Origin: Firmicutes bacterium UBA6806
GTDB lineage: Bacteria; Bacillota; Clostridia; Peptostreptococcales; Acidaminobacteraceae
Direction of reading: 5' to 3'
DNA: 64,000 bases
Assembly (NCBI GenBank): GCA_002452745.1
Contig: DKFC01000022.1
Span: forward strand, 1-64,000
Position 1 is the stretch's first letter. Every line of letters starts with the position of its first letter. Shown here in pieces: positions 51,748-59,837 of the stretch. A model generated the notes under the pieces. It was not told the DNA's origin. It saw only the letters and a program-made list of their open reading frames with translations, and did no database searches. Both the position numbers and the translations under genes were made by a program.

Positions 51748-51787
51748 GACAAAATTGTCGCAGTGTGACAGTTTTGTCTTTGTTTTT
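51748..51787 (+). terminator. Terminator after the NtrC-like gene
   Basis: GACAAAATTGTC (51748-51759) pairs with GACAGTTTTGTC (51767-51778; one U-G) over a 7-nt loop, then TTTGTTTTT. The same dyad, or the adjacent CCACTT-CTC-AAGTGG at 51733-51747, could also be an activator site for the amt promoter. Confidence 0.75.
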
Positions 51788-51856
51788 GAGATGGCTTTAA
51801 AGATTGATTTGTTGTGAAAGTGTTGAAAATACTTGGCTCTGTAGAAAATGTTAAAT

Positions 51857-51872
51857 TGGCATGTGTTTTGCG
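51857..51872 (+). promoter_or_regulatory. Sigma-54 promoter of amt
   Basis: TGGCATGTGTTTTGCG has GG at 51858-51859 and GC at 51870-51871, 10 bases apart, with a good -24 and -12 match, 41 bp before the amt start. Confidence 0.85.
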
Positions 51873-51912
51873 ATATATTCATTTGTCACTTATTTAACAA
51901 GGAGGAAGTGTT

Positions 51913-53127
51913 ATGGATTTCAACACAGGGAATACGGCGTTTATGCTCGTTGCAACAAGTCTTGTAATGTTCATGACGCCGGGATTGGCATTTTTCTACG
52001 GTGGATTGGTCGGAAAAAAAGGGGTACTGACCATTATGATGCAAAGTTTCGTGTCGCTTGGCATCACCACTATACTGTGGTTTACCGTGGGATATTCTCT
52101 CTGCTTTAGTGGAGATGTTGGCGGTATTATCGGAAACTTGGACATGGCGTTTTTAAGGGGCGTATCTGTTATGGATTCACTGTCACCTGAAAACAATATT
52201 CCATTGCTGATTTTTATTGCGTATCAAATGATGTTTGCAGTTATTACACCAGCGCTTATTACAGGTGCATTTGCTGAACGTGTCAGGTTCAAAGCATATA
52301 TCATCTTTCAAATTGCGTGGTTGCTCTTGGTATACTTCCCATTTACCCATATGGTATGGGGCGGTGGTATACTGGCGCAAATGGGTGTTCTTGACTTTGC
52401 AGGCGGCATTGTGGTACATGCAACGGCTGGTATGGCAGCACTTGCTTCGGTATTTTTCGTTGGAAAGAGGACTGGGGAACATCAAGAACCACATAGCATT
52501 CCTCTGATTGCCATTGGAACTGCAATCCTTTGGTTTGGATGGTATGGCTTCAATGCAGGGAGTGAACTGAGAGTGGATTCTGTGACGTCGTTGGCTTTTT
52601 TGAACACAGATATTGCAGCATCATTTGCTGCGATTGTATGGCTTGCTATTGAGTGGAAAACCACTGGGAAGCCTAAATTTGTGGGCCTTTTGACAGGTGC
52701 AGTTGCAGGCCTTGCCACCATTACACCAGCTGCGGGTTACGTTGGCATGGGAACAGCCGCAATTATTGGCTGTATTGCTTCAATTGTCTGCTTTAAGGCA
52801 ATAGGTCTAAAAAACAAAATGAAATGGGACGATGCTTTGGATGTTTGGGGCGTTCATGGTGTCGGCGGTATAACAGGCGTTGTTCTACTTGGTATTTTTG
52901 GTAATGAGGCCATCAATGCATCGGGTGCTAACGGGCTTATTCATGGCGGGGTACATTTTTTTATTGTTGAGGTTGGCGCAGTTGTTTTAGCATCTGCTTA
53001 TGCATTTTTCATTTCTTATGGACTACTCTATTTAATTGATAAAATAACACCAGTTAGAGTAGATGCAACAGAACAAGCGGCTGGTATTGATACCGTATTG
53101 CACGGTGAGACAGCATATTTTATGTAA
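51913..53127 (+). CDS. amt: Ammonium transporter
   Basis: This membrane channel of 404 residues takes up ammonium. It has 11 or so hydrophobic segments and the family patterns FFYGGLVGKKGVL near residue 28, FAERVRFKAYIIFQIAWLLLVY near 115 (cited here as GAFAERVRFKAY), AGGIVVHATAGMAAL with the pore His near 163, and DVWGVHGVGGITGVVLLGIF with the second pore His near 315. AAGGAGG precedes the start. No glnK/PII gene follows it here, which is less common; sigma-54 control fits nitrogen scavenging. Confidence 0.95.
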   Translation: MDFNTGNTAFMLVATSLVMFMTPGLAFFYGGLVGKKGVLTIMMQSFVSLGITTILWFTVGYSLCFSGDVGGIIGNLDMAFLRGVSVMDSLSPENNIPLLIFIAYQMMFAVITPALITGAFAERVRFKAYIIFQIAWLLLVYFPFTHMVWGGGILAQMGVLDFAGGIVVHATAGMAALASVFFVGKRTGEHQEPHSIPLIAIGTAILWFGWYGFNAGSELRVDSVTSLAFLNTDIAASFAAIVWLAIEWKTTGKPKFVGLLTGAVAGLATITPAAGYVGMGTAAIIGCIASIVCFKAIGLKNKMKWDDALDVWGVHGVGGITGVVLLGIFGNEAINASGANGLIHGGVHFFIVEVGAVVLASAYAFFISYGLLYLIDKITPVRVDATEQAAGIDTVLHGETAYFM

Positions 53128-53174
53128 TCACTTAATTGAAATGCGAGGGATGTTTAATCCCGCTGAAAGCGATA

Positions 53175-53205
53175 AAAACCGTCAGAGTTCTGGCGGTTTT
53201 TTGCT
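53175..53205. terminator. Bidirectional terminator between amt and yaaA
   Basis: AAAACCGTCAG (53175-53185) pairs with CTGGCGGTTTT (53190-53200; one mismatch or wobble) over a 4-nt loop, and U-rich sequence follows on both strands. Confidence 0.85.
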
Positions 53206-53219
53206 TTAGAACCAATAGA

Positions 53220-53882
53220 TTATCTGATGAAGTAGTAGTCAATTTCTGTTGAGCAGTCAGCATTGAATTGGTAGCCATCAAAAGCAATTTTTTTGATTTC
53301 ATCTGCGGAGACCACTTGATTGATAATCATTTCATGTAGAAAACGGCCTCGTGCCATTTTTGAAAACGTTGCCTTATTTTGAAGGCGGCCTTGGATGTTT
53401 TCCCTAAAGTGGATGTTCAGTTTAGCACATGTTACAGATTTTGAAAATTCATCTGAGGCGAGGTTTACATAGAGGGTATCCTTGGGGAGGTTATCATCTA
53501 AAAATTTTCGCCAATAATCGTAGAGTTTAAAATCGGGAAACTTGACCTTGTAATCCAAGCGATAGGCATTTATGGGTTCGAAAGGATTGAGGAATCCGTA
53601 AAAGGCACTTAGTAAAATCAGATGCTGATTGATGTAATCCAGAGCCGTGCGGTCGTAGGCAGCGAGATTTAGCTGTTTGTAGACGAGACCTGTATAAAAA
53701 AGCAGGGCAGGTGTGCCAGAAGTCGGTTCAAGAGGGGCGGCATATTGTGCCAGAGGATCTTGAAGGATAGCTCTTTGTCGCTTCATATCTGTTTGGATAG
53801 ATGCTGCTTGGACGTAGGGTCGCCATAACTCGGGAATGTCCAAGTGCTTTTGTGTCTTGCTGGGTGAGATGATAATTTTCAT
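53220..53882 (-). CDS. yaaA: YaaA family protein (peroxide stress)
   Basis: This 220-residue soluble protein belongs to the YaaA/UPF0246 family, which lowers intracellular iron damage under peroxide in Escherichia coli. It has the family start MKIIISPSKTQ, the patch LFYTGLVYKQLNLAAYD near residue 60, LSAFYGFLNPFEPINAYRLD near 92 (cited as AFYGFLNPFEPINAYRLD), VNLASDEFSK near 138 and a MARGRFLHEMI stretch near 175. It is a single gene on the minus strand. The role in an anaerobe is inferred from the family. Confidence 0.9.
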   Translation of the reverse strand: MKIIISPSKTQKHLDIPELWRPYVQAASIQTDMKRQRAILQDPLAQYAAPLEPTSGTPALLFYTGLVYKQLNLAAYDRTALDYINQHLILLSAFYGFLNPFEPINAYRLDYKVKFPDFKLYDYWRKFLDDNLPKDTLYVNLASDEFSKSVTCAKLNIHFRENIQGRLQNKATFSKMARGRFLHEMIINQVVSADEIKKIAFDGYQFNADCSTEIDYYFIR

Positions 53883-54070
53883 GAAACCTCCCTTGATTTA
53901 TTTGATGGTTAAGGTTCAGTATGTTATTGCCGATAATACAATATATAGACAAACTTTAATTCGTAATGGACTATCTAGTATGTTTTTAAAAAAAGTGCAT
54001 ACTTTTTACCTGATGTTAAACGTGACCTAACAAACCGTTGATACCATAAGAGTAGCAAAGGAGTGGTGAT

Positions 54071-54358
54071 ATGTCAAAGGTACTAGAGGTAAGAGGAGAT
54101 TACAAGATTTTGGCGACAAATAGAGACTATGTCGTCCTAAACATGGCACTTGAATACGAGAATCATGCGCATTTTAAGTCAATTCAACCCCTTTATCATC
54201 TGTTAACACTCATTGAGCATGGCTTAATGCCAAATTCACCGTACCTGAAAAAGGCGGCAAAGCGGCTCTTAGGTGATGAATTCGAAACACTGACCCAGAG
54301 AAAGAAGAAAGAAAATTATAACAACAATCATCGAAAATCAAAGTCCAGATGTGCATAG
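54071..54358 (+). CDS. Hypothetical protein, 95 residues
   Basis: This small gene has AAAGGAG before its ATG and a terminator about 50 bp after its stop, so it is probably real. The first 60 residues look folded (VRGDYKILATNRDYVVLNMALE, cited as DYKILATNRDYVVLNM; PLYHLLTLIEHG), and the last 25 are highly basic and Asn/Lys-rich (RKKKENYNNNHRKSKSR), which suggests nucleic-acid contact. I recognise no family. Confidence 0.65.
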   Translation: MSKVLEVRGDYKILATNRDYVVLNMALEYENHAHFKSIQPLYHLLTLIEHGLMPNSPYLKKAAKRLLGDEFETLTQRKKKENYNNNHRKSKSRCA

Positions 54359-54407
54359 CACAAAGCCGCCATTGAGGTGAAGTGGACAAAATCTGAACGC
54401 AAAGCAT

Positions 54408-54434
54408 AAAGACGCAGAATTTGCGTCTTTTTTT
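54408..54434 (+). terminator. Intrinsic terminator after the 95-residue gene
   Basis: AAAGACGCA (54408-54416) pairs with TGCGTCTTT (54422-54430) over a 5-nt loop, then TTTT. Confidence 0.85.
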
Positions 54435-54511
54435 ATGTCAAAATTGTAAAAAACGACTTTAATAGGTTATAAAACGGGATGAGAATCCTAAAAAACAACC
54501 TATTTATAAAC

Positions 54512-56560
54512 TCATTTTCTGTTTTCAGTCAAAAATTGACGCCCTTTTTCTGTAAGGTAGCTCCCGGCACGTCCTTTTTTGATGAGAATAAATTGTTGTG
54601 TGCTGAGAATTTCCAGAATTTTTCTAAGGGCACTTTCGTGAATGGGAGGTTCAGATTTTTTGAGCAGTTCCAAAAGGTGCTTGCGACCAGCTGTTTTTTG
54701 CATCCGGTTGAGGATTGAAATGGCATTCAGCACTTGCATAGATGCGTTAAAATCCGTGATAGCTTCCAAAATTGTCTTATCGTCGAAATCCTGACATATT
54801 TCCGCTGGAAGCGAGGTTTCGGTTAAATACTGGGGCAGTGACTCAATTGTCATGAGTTTCCCCGTTTCAACAGTGCAGACGTAGTTTGCAATGTTGTGAA
54901 GCTCTCTGATGTTTCCTGGCCAGTGATAGGACATCATGTGCTTTAGGCAGGCACTGGAGATGTCAAACCGATTTTGTGTGAAGGCGTTTAAAAGAAGAGG
55001 GATATCCTCTGTTCTATCCTTAAGGGGTGGCAAGTCAATGGGAAAAACATTTAGCCTGTAGAACAAATCCTTTCTAAAAGCGCCCTGTTCCATGAGTTTG
55101 AGCGGATTTTTATGAGTAGCTGCGATGACGCGGACATCAATCTCAATGATTTGATCTGATCCTACTGGCGTGACCTGACGTTCTTGCAGTACGCGTAGGA
55201 GTTTGGCCTGAAGATGGAGCGGCATATCACCGATCTCATCGAGAAAGAGTGTGCCGTTATTTGCAAGTTCAAAGAGACCTTTCTTCCCCTGCTTTAGAGC
55301 GCCAGTAAAAGACCCACTGACGTAGCCAAAGAGTTCGCTTTCCAGCAGATTATCTGGTATAGCAGAGCCGTTTATGGCAATAAAAGGCTGATTGCGTCTG
55401 TTGGAGGCGTTGTGAATTGCTTGGGCCAAAACCTCCTTGCCCGTGCCGCTTTCACCTGTAATCAACACAGTGAGGTCTGTTTCGGCAATTCGCCTGCTGC
55501 GGCTGATGATGTCTTTCATCTTGGAGGATTCTGTAACGATATCTTCAAAGTGATACCTTGCAATATGCCCTTTATGCCTCAACTTTTGAGACAGATTTTG
55601 TTCGAGTTTTTTGATATAGGTAACTTCTTGAAAGCTGAAGTACATGCGCTTTTCTTTATTGAAGTGAGTGAGATTTCTCTTTTCGAAGTTGATATATCGC
55701 TTGTTAAATGTGATGACATCATTGTGATAGTCTGCTTTGTAAAATGGCTTCATTTCTATCTCAGAAATGACGGATTCCAGTGTTTGCCCTGTGACAACAG
55801 CATTTGTTCCAAACATCTCGGTAAATTTTCGATTGTGGACGAGAATCTGTCCCTTTGGGTCAGTGAGAACGATGGCATCGTGAGAGAGGTCAAGCATATA
55901 GTCGAGCTCTTCTGTGCGCTTTAAAAGATTGTTGTAATTTTCCGTAACAGATTCGTTGACACTGAATATTTTCTGGTAGTAGTGATAAAGGTTTTGCTGA
56001 ATTTCCTTGCTGTCCAGCTCAAGTCGACTCATGACCAAGAGCATGGTAGAGATGTCCATCACACGATTATAGACATTGAAAACTGTTGGTATATAGTTTG
56101 GAATCAAATCCATCTCAGATGGAGAAATGGCATAAGTGACGCTGTGGTAATCTTTCCCGTGTTCGTATGGGATGAGATTGACATGTTTGATACCAATGTT
56201 GTAAATAGAGGAAACGCAGTCGAGAACGGTTTCTATGTTGTCGTTTACAACGAGCACATCTGCCCCTTCTGGTATTTGATAAAGCTGTTCTAAACCGCCT
56301 TTTAAGAAAGTTCTTCGGGCGAGGATGATGTTGTTTTTATTGAGGACAAAATCACGGACTTTTACAGCCCTTGAACCAGCCATAATCAGCACCAAATCCT
56401 CTTCAATAGAAGTGTGTGAGTCCAGTTCATCAATATAGTAGCGACTGACTGAGACGTTATCTCCAAACACCTCTTGAAGGTTTTCTGTGATGATTCGACT
56501 GACGTTGTTTGGGCGGCCATTCTTAAATTTAGAATCGCTTAGGACGGCTATAGTCTTCAT
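54512..56560 (-). CDS. Sigma-54 activator with PAS domain and atypical C terminus
   Basis: This 682-residue regulator has an N-terminal domain of about 210 residues with a PrpR_N-like alternating pattern (IAVLSDSKF, DLVLIMAGSRAV, DVLVVNDN), a PAS domain at about 225-310 (DLSHDAIVLTDPKGQILVHN), and an AAA+ domain at about 345-570 (Walker A GESGTGKEVLA, contact loop GSFTGAL, Walker B FLDEIGDM). The contact loop reads GSFTGA instead of the usual GAFTGA. The C-terminal 100 residues lack a Fis-type helix-turn-helix and instead resemble a winged helix (ESALRKILEILSTQQFILIKKGR). It is divergent from a sigma-54-controlled peptide operon, which is its likely target; the ligand is probably a small acid or peptide. 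Confidence 0.88.
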   Translation of the reverse strand: MKTIAVLSDSKFKNGRPNNVSRIITENLQEVFGDNVSVSRYYIDELDSHTSIEEDLVLIMAGSRAVKVRDFVLNKNNIILARRTFLKGGLEQLYQIPEGADVLVVNDNIETVLDCVSSIYNIGIKHVNLIPYEHGKDYHSVTYAISPSEMDLIPNYIPTVFNVYNRVMDISTMLLVMSRLELDSKEIQQNLYHYYQKIFSVNESVTENYNNLLKRTEELDYMLDLSHDAIVLTDPKGQILVHNRKFTEMFGTNAVVTGQTLESVISEIEMKPFYKADYHNDVITFNKRYINFEKRNLTHFNKEKRMYFSFQEVTYIKKLEQNLSQKLRHKGHIARYHFEDIVTESSKMKDIISRSRRIAETDLTVLITGESGTGKEVLAQAIHNASNRRNQPFIAINGSAIPDNLLESELFGYVSGSFTGALKQGKKGLFELANNGTLFLDEIGDMPLHLQAKLLRVLQERQVTPVGSDQIIEIDVRVIAATHKNPLKLMEQGAFRKDLFYRLNVFPIDLPPLKDRTEDIPLLLNAFTQNRFDISSACLKHMMSYHWPGNIRELHNIANYVCTVETGKLMTIESLPQYLTETSLPAEICQDFDDKTILEAITDFNASMQVLNAISILNRMQKTAGRKHLLELLKKSEPPIHESALRKILEILSTQQFILIKKGRAGSYLTEKGRQFLTENRK

Positions 56561-56679
56561 GATTTTCTCCTATTACTGTTTTTTATCCTGTTTATTCACC
56601 CGTTGAAGGGTTTGATTCTATTATAACACTGTGAATTATGAAAAGCATGTGCTGTTTTTTATGACGTTCTCTTAACAAT

Positions 56680-56695
56680 TGGCATCAATATTGCT
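56680..56695 (+). promoter_or_regulatory. Sigma-54 promoter of the peptidase/peptide-import operon
   Basis: TGGCATCAATATTGCT has GG at 56681-56682 and GC at 56693-56694 with 10 bases between, 27 bp before the ATG at 56722. It lies in the intergenic region shared with the divergent sigma-54 activator. Confidence 0.87.
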
Positions 56696-56721
56696 TGTTA
56701 ATACTATAGCGAGGTGAGCAT

Positions 56722-58653
56722 ATGACGCGCAAAATTGGGCAACAGGATTTTTTGAAAAATCATATACTGACAAATTTAAAGGTTCATCCCAATGGTAAAA
56801 TCGCTGTTTTTTTTGATACGACATTGGAGATGGAGTCTAATTGTTATCGGCAAACTGTACATTTGATTGATTTGAGTTCTGAATCCGTAACGGCATTGAA
56901 GCTCTCAGTCTTTCCAGATGATTTTTACTTCTTTGAAGATTACATAGTCTTTAAAGTCATTGAAGAATCGAAGACTACTTTTTTTAGTTACTTGCCAGAA
57001 ACAAAAGTATTAGACCACATTTGTGAGATTCCATTTATAGCTATGGAAACGGGGTTTGGTGAAAAGATTTACTTCATTACCAATATCCTAAACGAGAACT
57101 GTTCATCGGGAATTCTCTGTGGGGAAAGTGTGCCTCTTTTTCAAGAAGGAAGGGGATTCACAGGTAAAACGGTGAAAGGACTCTTCGAAGTGGACTTCTC
57201 AGGGCGCAATATACGTGTTATTTCCAATATAGATGTGGATGTGGATTTAGTGGAATTTGATTTAGACCATGGAAAAATTCTATTTACAGCATTTGATACA
57301 GAACTTCAGAGAAAGCCCAACTCCAATATTTTCACCTATGATGTCAGGACGGAACAACTTCATAAGCACACTTGCAATCAGTTCAGAATAGATAGCCTTA
57401 AGGCGATGCCCAAGGCTCTGGTGGTCTTTATGGGGGTAAATCTCTCGACACATTGTCGTAATGACAATCAACAAGTTTATTGCTTGAATTTAGTCACAGA
57501 TGAAATCACACCATTGGGGGATCCTTTGGATATGAGCAATGAGCGGCCGGGAATTGTAACCGATGCTTGTTTTTCAAAGGGAGAATTTCACCAAAGGGTC
57601 GGAGAAACATACTATCATCTTCGACTGGATGGTTCAAGACAGTGCCTTGCGGCGATTCAGTCAAGCGGAGAACTGGAACTAATCGACACAGGGTTAACCA
57701 CAATTTCTAATTTCAGCATCTTAGAGGACAAGATAATCTTAATCGGCATGAGAGGGCAAACACTCAGCGAGCTCTATAAATATCAAGATGGTGTTTTGTG
57801 GAAACTCACAAATTTCAATGACTGGCTTTTTGACTATGAGATTTCAAAACCAGAGCCTCTTGAAGTGTTGAGTGAAGGTGTGACTATACAGGGCTGGGTA
57901 TTTCCCCCGCTGACGACGCATCCAATGGGGCCTCATACGAAAGAAAAAGAGGCGTTTCCAGGAATCCTCATGATTCATGGAGGACCTAAAATGGCCTATT
58001 CTGATGTATTCTCCTTTGATGTACAGATGTTTTGTGCACAAGGTTACTACGTGTTTTACTGCAATCCAATGGGAAGTGATGGAAGAGGAGATGCCTTCGC
58101 AGATATAAGGGGCAATTTTGCAGACCTTCCATACCGTCAGATAATGGATTTTACAGATGAAGTTCTAAAAAAACATACATCTCTTTCATCAGATAGACTT
58201 GGCGTAACGGGTGGGTCATATGGCGGTTATATGACCAATTGGATCATCACTAGAACACAACGGTTTAAAGCGGCAATATCGGAAAGGGGCATCAGCAATA
58301 TGCTGAATATGTTGACCTCATCTGATATTGGTTTCGCCTTTGCGGCAGAATATGCAGGCGTCACTCGGAATCCGTGGGAAGAGGTGGAGACTCTTTTGAA
58401 GATTTCGCCAATCATCTTTGCGAAAGAGGTCATGACACCGACGCTTTTCAATCATGGAAAAGAGGACTGTAGGTGTCATCATACGGAGTCCTTAAATATG
58501 CATGCGGCGTTATGTCAAAATGGAGTTGCATCAAAGCTCTGCTTATATGAAGGTGAAAATCACAGTCTGGCAGTTCGTGGGAAACCAAAGTCCAAAGAGA
58601 GACGTAATTTGGAAAATAGTTCGTGGTTCGAGAAGTACTTAAAGAGAGGTTAG
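56722..58653 (+). CDS. S9-family prolyl-oligopeptidase-like serine peptidase
   Basis: This 643-residue cytoplasmic peptidase cuts short peptides. The N-terminal two thirds form a likely beta-propeller; the C-terminal alpha/beta-hydrolase domain starts near 390. The nucleophile is Ser499 in GVTGGSYGGYM, the Asp lies in NHGKEDCRCHH near 580 and the His in GENHSLAVRG near 615. The oxyanion HGGP motif is at MIHGGPKMA near 417. No signal peptide is seen, so it acts on imported peptides. It is the first gene behind the sigma-54 promoter, and 5 bp separate it from the next gene. Confidence 0.92.
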   Translation: MTRKIGQQDFLKNHILTNLKVHPNGKIAVFFDTTLEMESNCYRQTVHLIDLSSESVTALKLSVFPDDFYFFEDYIVFKVIEESKTTFFSYLPETKVLDHICEIPFIAMETGFGEKIYFITNILNENCSSGILCGESVPLFQEGRGFTGKTVKGLFEVDFSGRNIRVISNIDVDVDLVEFDLDHGKILFTAFDTELQRKPNSNIFTYDVRTEQLHKHTCNQFRIDSLKAMPKALVVFMGVNLSTHCRNDNQQVYCLNLVTDEITPLGDPLDMSNERPGIVTDACFSKGEFHQRVGETYYHLRLDGSRQCLAAIQSSGELELIDTGLTTISNFSILEDKIILIGMRGQTLSELYKYQDGVLWKLTNFNDWLFDYEISKPEPLEVLSEGVTIQGWVFPPLTTHPMGPHTKEKEAFPGILMIHGGPKMAYSDVFSFDVQMFCAQGYYVFYCNPMGSDGRGDAFADIRGNFADLPYRQIMDFTDEVLKKHTSLSSDRLGVTGGSYGGYMTNWIITRTQRFKAAISERGISNMLNMLTSSDIGFAFAAEYAGVTRNPWEEVETLLKISPIIFAKEVMTPTLFNHGKEDCRCHHTESLNMHAALCQNGVASKLCLYEGENHSLAVRGKPKSKERRNLENSSWFEKYLKRG

Positions 58654-58658
58654 CAGAA

Positions 58659-59741
58659 ATGAAGTCATTGAGTTTTCTAAAAGAGCTGATGAAAGTGGAT
58701 TCTTCAAATTCAGAGGGGGCCAATTATCTAATTGATTATGCGGCGGCGTATTTAGAAACACATGAAATTAAGGGAGATATTATAGAAAATAATGGATATA
58801 AAAGCTATGTCAGTGTCTTGGGCAGTGGTGATTATACACTGGTGCTAAATGGGCATCTGGATGTCGTCTCTGGAAAGCCAAGGCAGTTTGAACCCAGAGA
58901 AGAAGATGGACGCTTGTATGGACGAGGTTCGGCGGATATGAAAAGCGGCTGTGCCGCCATGATACATGCCTTTATTAAACTAAAGGATATGAATCCCCAG
59001 TGCAGAGTCATGCTGCAACTTGTAACAGACGAGGAGATCGGAGGTGTAAACTGCTCCAAATACTTGGCAGAAAGCGGTTATGTCGGCGATTTTGTCATCT
59101 GTACTGAACCAACGCAGATGTTGCCTTCGATTCAATCGAAGGGGATGATTAAGCTGGATATAGAAGTGAGGGGAATCGCCGCTCATGGTTCTAGACCTTG
59201 GGAGGGAAACAACGCAATTGTCAATGCCTATAGGGATTATGACGCTATTAGAGCTCTCCCCATATTAAGTGAAGGCAGTGAGTTTTACGATTGTTCCACA
59301 GTAAATTTGGCGCTGATAAAGGGCGGTGATATTTACAACCGAGTTCCTGATTCATGTGTTATGGGACTTGACATACGATATGTACCGCATGTGGATCCCA
59401 TGGAAATTATCAAGGCGATAAAGAGCGTCATCTCAGGAGAGGCAACGCTCATCAGTTTAGAACCGGGAGTCTTGGTCAAGCCAGATAATCCTTATATTAC
59501 AGAACTCGTATCCTGTTTAAAGGATACTATGCCGAATCATCCGGTGAAAATAGTAGGCCAACACGGCGGTTCAGATGCCAGATTCTTTGCGGCAAGGGGA
59601 ATTCCGGCCATTGAACTAGGACCATCTGGCGATTTTTGGCATGGTGATGGAGAATATGTTGAAATTCAATCTGTACGTGATCTGGAGACAATTTTAGTGG
59701 ATTTTGCCATGCGTTTTGCATCTATAGAGAAACGCGGGTAG
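58659..59741 (+). CDS. M20-family metallopeptidase (ArgE/DapE group)
   Basis: This 360-residue zinc peptidase or deacylase has metal-ligand motifs LNGHLDVVSG near residue 63, GRGSADMKSG near 91, TDEEIGG with the catalytic Glu near 125, and HGGSDARF near 305, and a dimerisation domain in the middle. ATG at 58659 follows AGAGG by about eight bases; the longer frame to 58623 overlaps the S9 gene. It probably splits dipeptides or N-acyl amino acids from the imported pool. Confidence 0.92.
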   Translation: MKSLSFLKELMKVDSSNSEGANYLIDYAAAYLETHEIKGDIIENNGYKSYVSVLGSGDYTLVLNGHLDVVSGKPRQFEPREEDGRLYGRGSADMKSGCAAMIHAFIKLKDMNPQCRVMLQLVTDEEIGGVNCSKYLAESGYVGDFVICTEPTQMLPSIQSKGMIKLDIEVRGIAAHGSRPWEGNNAIVNAYRDYDAIRALPILSEGSEFYDCSTVNLALIKGGDIYNRVPDSCVMGLDIRYVPHVDPMEIIKAIKSVISGEATLISLEPGVLVKPDNPYITELVSCLKDTMPNHPVKIVGQHGGSDARFFAARGIPAIELGPSGDFWHGDGEYVEIQSVRDLETILVDFAMRFASIEKRG

Positions 59742-59837
59742 CCATGTGAGTTATGAAGGTATTAAAGGCGAGTCCTTTGATATATAATGTTTATTTTGGG
59801 GGAGAAATTCCAAAATGGAAAAAGAGAGGAGAAAATC

